In this document: positions 59,581 to 64,000 of the stretch, one piece after another | Layout: the number at the start of each line of letters is the position of its first letter | Numbering within the stretch: the stretch's first letter is position 1 | From: Chromobacterium alkanivorans | GTDB lineage: Bacteria; Pseudomonadota; Gammaproteobacteria; Burkholderiales; Chromobacteriaceae | Length of the DNA stretch: 64,000 nucleotides | Reading direction: 5' to 3' | Assembly (NCBI RefSeq): GCF_016937655.1 | Contig: NZ_JAFHKL010000001.1 | Location: forward strand, 124,001 to 188,000 | Program-made: the position numbers and the translations under genes | Notes under the pieces: model-generated | Databases searched by the model: none | The model's input: only the letters and a program-made list of their open reading frames with translations | What the model was told of the DNA's origin: nothing

Positions 59581-60342
59581 TCAGAAACGCAGCGACATGC
59601 AACTGACGCCGCCGTCCACCTTGCGGTATTCGGAGGTGTCCACCTCGATCACCTCATAGCCCAGCGCGGCGATGCGGTTGCGGGTGTTGGGGTAGCCGGA
59701 GGGCATGATGACCTTGCCGTTCACCCAGATGCAGTTGGCGGCGTAGGACTCTTCTTCCGGGATGGCGATGATGTTGAATTTCTGGAACTCCGGCTTGGTG
59801 ATGAACTCGCCGGCGGCCAGCAGATTGTTGTTTTCCAGATAGGCGAGGCCGGTCTTTAGGTGCAGCACTTCCTCCAGCCGCACCACCGAACCGCTCATGC
59901 CGTGCTTTTCCAGAATGGCGATCAACTGGCGCGCGCCTTCCGCGTTGGTGCGGGCGGATTCGCCGATATAGAAATGGCTGCCCACCATCATCACGTCGCC
60001 GGCGTCCAGCGTGCCGGGAGCCTGGATGCGCTCGACATGCTGATAGAAGCGGCGCAGCACCGGCTCCATCAGGCCGGCCTCGTCGCGGCGGCTGTCCGCG
60101 CCCGGCCGGGTGACGATGGCGCAGTGCGGGGTGCACAGCGCCGGGTCTTCCACGAACACCGAGTCCGGAAAGTCCTCGGCCGGCGGCAGGATGGTGATGT
60201 CCACGCCGCAAGTCTGCAGCGCGCGGATATAGGCGTTGTGCTGTTCCAGCGCCTTTTCATAGTCGGGCTTGCCCAGATTGCTGGAGGAAATGCCGTTGAC
60301 CAGTCCGCGGCAAGGGGTGCGGGCGATGATGTGCTTGAACAT
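59581..60342 (-). CDS. ddaH: Dimethylarginine dimethylaminohydrolase DdaH
   Basis: 253-aa enzyme of the guanidino-modifying superfamily. It hydrolyses N-methylated arginines to citrulline and (di)methylamine. The sequence closely follows the P. aeruginosa enzyme: MFKHIIARTP, LGKPDYEKALEQHNAYIRALQTCGVDIT, DSVFVEDPALCT, GESARTNAEGARQ, the catalytic-His block LHLKTGLAYLENNNLLAAGEF and the catalytic Cys in GGVSCMSLRF at the C-terminus. ATG at 60342 chosen by homology. A consensus sigma-54 promoter lies 43 bp upstream. Confidence 0.95.
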   Translation of the reverse strand: MFKHIIARTPCRGLVNGISSSNLGKPDYEKALEQHNAYIRALQTCGVDITILPPAEDFPDSVFVEDPALCTPHCAIVTRPGADSRRDEAGLMEPVLRRFYQHVERIQAPGTLDAGDVMMVGSHFYIGESARTNAEGARQLIAILEKHGMSGSVVRLEEVLHLKTGLAYLENNNLLAAGEFITKPEFQKFNIIAIPEEESYAANCIWVNGKVIMPSGYPNTRNRIAALGYEVIEVDTSEYRKVDGGVSCMSLRF

Positions 60343-60385
60343 TGCGATCTCCTGATGGCTAGTTGCGGGGTACTGCCTCGTTAAG

Positions 60386-60401
60386 GGCAACTACCGTGCC
60401 A
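60386..60401 (-). promoter_or_regulatory. Sigma-54 (-24/-12) promoter of ddaH
   Basis: On the minus strand the sequence reads TGGCACGgtagTTGCC. It matches the -24/-12 consensus TGGCACG-N4-TTGCW except for the degenerate last base, and lies 43 bp upstream of the ddaH ATG. The divergent gene encodes a GAFTGA-type sigma-54 activator. Confidence 0.9.
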
Positions 60402-60537
60402 GCCGGGCGGAGCGCGTAACGGTTTTGTTTGACCACGCTCAAGCTTTCGGTCCGGTTTTGCGTGGCTCTTGGCCGAGACCGCGTGGATTCCGCGGGGTTT
60501 TTCACCGGAAATGGCGGGGTCTTGCATTTGGCTTCGT

Positions 60538-60619
60538 CAATTCGCCATTTATCGCCGCCGTGCTGACGCGACAAATGGTGATATTTGGCGCAGGATGTCG
60601 ATAATTGGCGAATTCGCCA
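60538..60619. promoter_or_regulatory. Repeated upstream activator-like sites
   Basis: Three copies of GATAAwTGGCG(AATT) are present: inverted at 60538-60553 (GATAAATGGCGAATTG on minus), direct at 60580-60590 (GATATTTGGCG) and direct at 60600-60615 (GATAATTGGCGAATTC). The last forms the perfect 14-bp palindrome TGGCGAATTCGCCA at 60606-60619. They lie 140-230 bp upstream of the sigma-54 promoter, a typical enhancer distance. The rest of the gene-free stretch 60343-60678 shows nothing else recognisable. Confidence 0.65.
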
Positions 60620-60678
60620 TGGTGGATGGCGTCTATGCCCGCGCGCGGAGCCGGGCGTGGCGGAAAGGGGAGCGAGGC

Positions 60679-61995
60679 GTGAGCGAGGAACTGGATTGGC
60701 TGGTGGCCTGCCTGCGGCCGGTGTTGGATACGCTGGACCGGCCGGCCACCGTGGTCGACGCCGACGGCCGTTTCGTCTACTACAACCCGGCCAGCGCGCG
60801 CATGGACGGCGTGGACGTCGACGAGGTGATCGGCAAGCATGTGCTGGAGCAAAACCCCTGGCTCACGCGCGAGGACAGCACCCTGCTGCAGTGTCTGGAC
60901 CGCGGCGCGCGCTTCACCGACGTTTGCCAGTCCTATATCGGCCCGGACGGGCAGGCCATCCCCTATCTGCACACCGCCGTGCCGCTGACGGGCCGCGGCG
61001 GCGCTCTGCTGGGCGCGATCGAGATCGGCCGTCAGCTGCGGCATATGCCCAATCATCGCGGTGAGGACGCGGACGTGCCCCGCATCGCCACTGCCGACCC
61101 GCAGATGCGCCAGCAGATCGCCTGGCTGGACGCCTTCGCCGCCAGCGAGCTGCCGATTCTGATCTACGGCGAAACCGGCACTGGCAAGGAGCTGTTCGCT
61201 CGCCGCGCGCACGCGCTGAGCCCGCGCGGCAGCCGGCCGTTGTTCACCGTCAACTGCGCGGCCATTCCCGACACCCTGCTGGAAAGCACGCTGTTCGGCA
61301 CTGTCCGCGGCGCGTTCACCGGCGCGGAAAACCGCAAGGGGCTGCTGACCCAGGCCGACGGCGGCACGCTGTTCCTGGACGAGCTCAACTCCATGCCCAT
61401 CCAGTTGCAGGGCAAGCTGCTGCGCGTGCTGCAGGACGGCAGCTACCAGCCGCTGGGCAGCCATCAATCGCTGCTGGCCAATGTGAGGCTGATCGCGGCG
61501 TTGAACCAGGAGCCGCTGGCGGCGGTGGAGCAGGGGCGCTTGCGCGAAGACCTGTACTACCGGCTCAACGTCGGCTATGTGCACATCCCGGCGCTGCGCG
61601 ACAGGCGCGACGACGTGCCGCTGCTGGCCCGCGAGCTGCTGGCCCGCCACGCGCCGGAGCTCAAGCCACAGGTGACGCAGTTGGGGCCGGAGGCCGAGGC
61701 CGTGCTGCTGGCGCAGGACTGGCGCGGCAATGTGCGCGAGCTGGAAAACATCCTGCGCCGCAGCCTGCTGCTGCACGACGGCGGCGCGCGGCTGGAGCGC
61801 ATCGCCCTGCACGCCGGCGTCCAGGCCGCGCCGCGCGCGGACGGCGGCCTGCGCGGCCAGTTGCGCGAGCGCGAGGCCGAACAGATCCGGGCCGCCTTGG
61901 CCGAACAGCGGGGCAATGTGTCCGCCGCCGCCCGGCAACTGGGGCTGGCGCGCAGCACCCTGGTGTCGCGGCTGCGGCGGCTGGGGCTGGCTTGA
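60679..61995 (+). CDS. Sigma-54-dependent enhancer-binding regulator (RocR/DdaR-like)
   Basis: 438-aa activator. An N-terminal PAS domain (about 15-115: VVDADGRFVYYNPASARMDGVDVDEVIGKHVLEQNPWL) is followed by an AAA+ domain. The latter has Walker A GETGTGKELFARRAH, the sigma-54 contact loop GAFTGA, Walker B GGTLFLDELNSMP and NVRELENILRRS. A C-terminal Fis-type HTH (GNVSAAARQLGLARSTLVSRLRRLGL) ends the protein. The GTG start has AGGGGAG upstream; ATGs at 60595 and 60619 are alternatives, the latter inside a palindromic operator. Divergent from ddaH, which it should control, like DdaR of P. aeruginosa. Confidence 0.88.
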   Translation: MSEELDWLVACLRPVLDTLDRPATVVDADGRFVYYNPASARMDGVDVDEVIGKHVLEQNPWLTREDSTLLQCLDRGARFTDVCQSYIGPDGQAIPYLHTAVPLTGRGGALLGAIEIGRQLRHMPNHRGEDADVPRIATADPQMRQQIAWLDAFAASELPILIYGETGTGKELFARRAHALSPRGSRPLFTVNCAAIPDTLLESTLFGTVRGAFTGAENRKGLLTQADGGTLFLDELNSMPIQLQGKLLRVLQDGSYQPLGSHQSLLANVRLIAALNQEPLAAVEQGRLREDLYYRLNVGYVHIPALRDRRDDVPLLARELLARHAPELKPQVTQLGPEAEAVLLAQDWRGNVRELENILRRSLLLHDGGARLERIALHAGVQAAPRADGGLRGQLREREAEQIRAALAEQRGNVSAAARQLGLARSTLVSRLRRLGLA

Positions 61996-62037
61996 GCCGC
62001 TGAACGCGGCATATCGGCACGCAAGGTGGGCTCTTAG

Positions 62038-62175
62038 AACCTGTTCAAAGTCTGCTGCGCTTCAGCGATACGGCGTTAAAAACAAGCTCAAAATGCTCAT
62101 GTACCACTTGTACATTCCGCTTTTTCGCTTGTTTTCGCCTTGTCTCGCCCTTGCTCGCGAGACTTTGAACAGGTT
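62038..62175 (+). repeat. MITE-like palindromic repeat, copy 3
   Basis: 138-bp element, best preserved copy. It has 16-bp perfect terminal inverted repeats AACCTGTTCAAAGTCT / AGACTTTGAACAGGTT. Perfect 5-bp direct repeats CTTAG flank it (62033-62037 and 62176-62180). The inner stem is AAAACAAGC / GCTTGTTTT and the core ATGTACcacttGTACAT. It sits 42 bp past the regulator stop and 69 bp before the DeoR-type gene. Confidence 0.9.
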
Positions 62176-62225
62176 CTTAGGCGTCCGCTTGCAAGGCGGA
62201 AATTGCGCTGCTATCATCGCAAAAC

Positions 62226-62239
62226 TTTCGAAACGAAAC
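62226..62239 (+). promoter_or_regulatory. Putative operator of the DeoR-type regulator
   Basis: TTTCGAAACGAAAC lies 5 bp before the regulator ATG. A near copy, TTTCAAAACGAAAG, occurs inside the gene at 62468-62481 (12 of 14 identical). TTTCG/GAAAC-type repeats are common DeoR-family operators, so autoregulation is suggested. Confidence 0.5.
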
Positions 62240-62244
62240 TTGTG

Positions 62245-63035
62245 ATGACCAAACGAAATACTCAGCAACGCCGTCACGCCATCGCCGCCCTGGTGCAGGA
62301 ACGCGGCGAAGTCAGCGTGGACGAGCTGACCAAGCGTTTCTCCACATCCGAAGTGACCATACGCAAGGACCTGGCCCTGCTGGAAACCGGCGGACTGTTG
62401 TTGCGCCGCTACGGCGGCGCGGTGTCCTTGCCGTCGGAGATGGTGGTCGAGGAAGACGCGGAACAGGTTTCAAAACGAAAGATCGCCATCGCCCGCGCCG
62501 CCGCCGAGCGCCTCCGCGACCACAACCGCGTGATCATAGACAGCGGCACCACCACCAGCGCGATGATTCCGCTGCTGGGCAATAAGCGCGGCCTGGTGGT
62601 GATGACCAACTCCCTGAACGTGGCCGGCGCGCTGCGCGAGCTGGAGAACGAGCCGACGCTGCTGATGACCGGCGGCACCTGGGACCCGCATTCCGAATCC
62701 TTCCAGGGCCAGGTGGCGGAGCAGGTGCTGCGTTCCTATGATTTTGATCAGCTGTTCATCGGCGCCGACGGCATAGACCTTGATCGCGGCACCACCACCT
62801 TCAACGAGCTGGTGGGCTTGTCGCGGGTGATGGCCGAAGTGGCGCGCGAAGTCATCGTGATGGTGGAGTCGGAAAAGATAGGCCGGCGCATCCCCAATCT
62901 GGAATTGCCGTGGGAGCGCATCCATACCCTGGTGACCGACGACGCCTTGTCGGCGGAGGCCAGAACCCAAATTCAGGCGAAGGGCATTGCGCTGATCTGC
63001 GCGTCCTCGCCCACTGATAGTCCAAGGAGAAAGTA

Positions 63036-63036
<1 letters not shown>
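62245..63036 (+). CDS. DeoR-family regulator upstream of glmS (GlmR-like)
   Basis: 263-aa sugar-phosphate-responsive repressor. The N-terminal DeoR HTH is [51 protein letters not shown]. The C-terminal effector domain has [44 protein letters not shown] and [15 protein letters not shown]. The start [11 protein letters not shown] at 62245 is preferred; upstream in-frame codons run into repeat copy 3. Its stop overlaps the glmS start (TAATG), so it is probably co-transcribed with glmS and may respond to amino-sugar phosphates. Confidence 0.88.

Positions 63037-64000
<964 letters not shown>

Overview
The window is a GC-rich, densely coded proteobacterial chromosome segment. Gene order and protein sequence point to a Chromobacterium-like member of the Neisseriales (Betaproteobacteria). 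Signs are separate hisI and hisE genes followed by hinT and tatABC, the rsmI/lpoA/yraN/gmhA/BON-lipoprotein cluster, a Lrp-KynBU kynurenine locus, and the near-origin block mnmG-rsmG-parA-parB-atpIBEFHAGDC-glmU. The species is inferred, not shown.

Layout. 1-5600 (+): end of a histidine operon (hisH, A, F, I, E), a HIT-family hydrolase, the Tat export genes tatABC and a DUF2069 membrane protein, closed by a strong terminator. 5750-13360: a chemoreceptor, then on the minus strand a TatD-type hydrolase, an MdlA/MdlB-like heterodimeric ABC exporter and an APC amino-acid permease. 13450-16115: kynureninase and arylformamidase with a divergent Lrp/AsnC regulator. 16150-19530: a Fur-box-controlled TonB receptor, a DUF2939 protein and tRNA-Leu(CAA). 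19610-28063: rsmI, lpoA, yraN, gmhA, a dolP-like lipoprotein, a KfrA-like coiled-coil DNA-binding protein, an EAL phosphodiesterase, a Tim44-like protein, trmO and an OlsB-like acyltransferase. 28263-40929 (+): mnmG, rsmG, parAB, the complete F1Fo ATP synthase operon and glmU.

40889-57851 (-) is a complete enterobacterial-type (EUT1-like) ethanolamine microcompartment operon, eutSPQTDMNEJGHABCLK, with eutR at the far end. Two genes between eutK and eutR are not part of the classical operon: pduS (Fe-S/flavin cobalamin reductase) and pduT (tandem-BMC shell protein with the Fe-S-cluster cysteine at position 38). This adds an electron-transfer route across the shell and a cobalamin-reduction step next to EutT, the corrinoid adenosyltransferase. 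Next to it (58109-61995) is a methylarginine module: an ArcD-like permease and dimethylarginine dimethylaminohydrolase behind a consensus sigma-54 promoter, with a divergent sigma-54 activator and repeated upstream activator-like sites. The window ends with a DeoR-type regulator and the first two thirds of glmS. The usual neighbours glmU and glmS are thus split by about 21 kb of catabolic genes.

Three copies of a 137-138 bp palindromic MITE-like element (13453-13589, 18504-18641, 62038-62175) lie just after gene ends. Two are flanked by perfect 5-bp direct repeats of the form CTNAG. No rRNA, CRISPR array, prophage or intact insertion sequence was seen. The only non-coding stretch over 300 bp is 60343-60678, which holds the sigma-54 promoter and activator sites.
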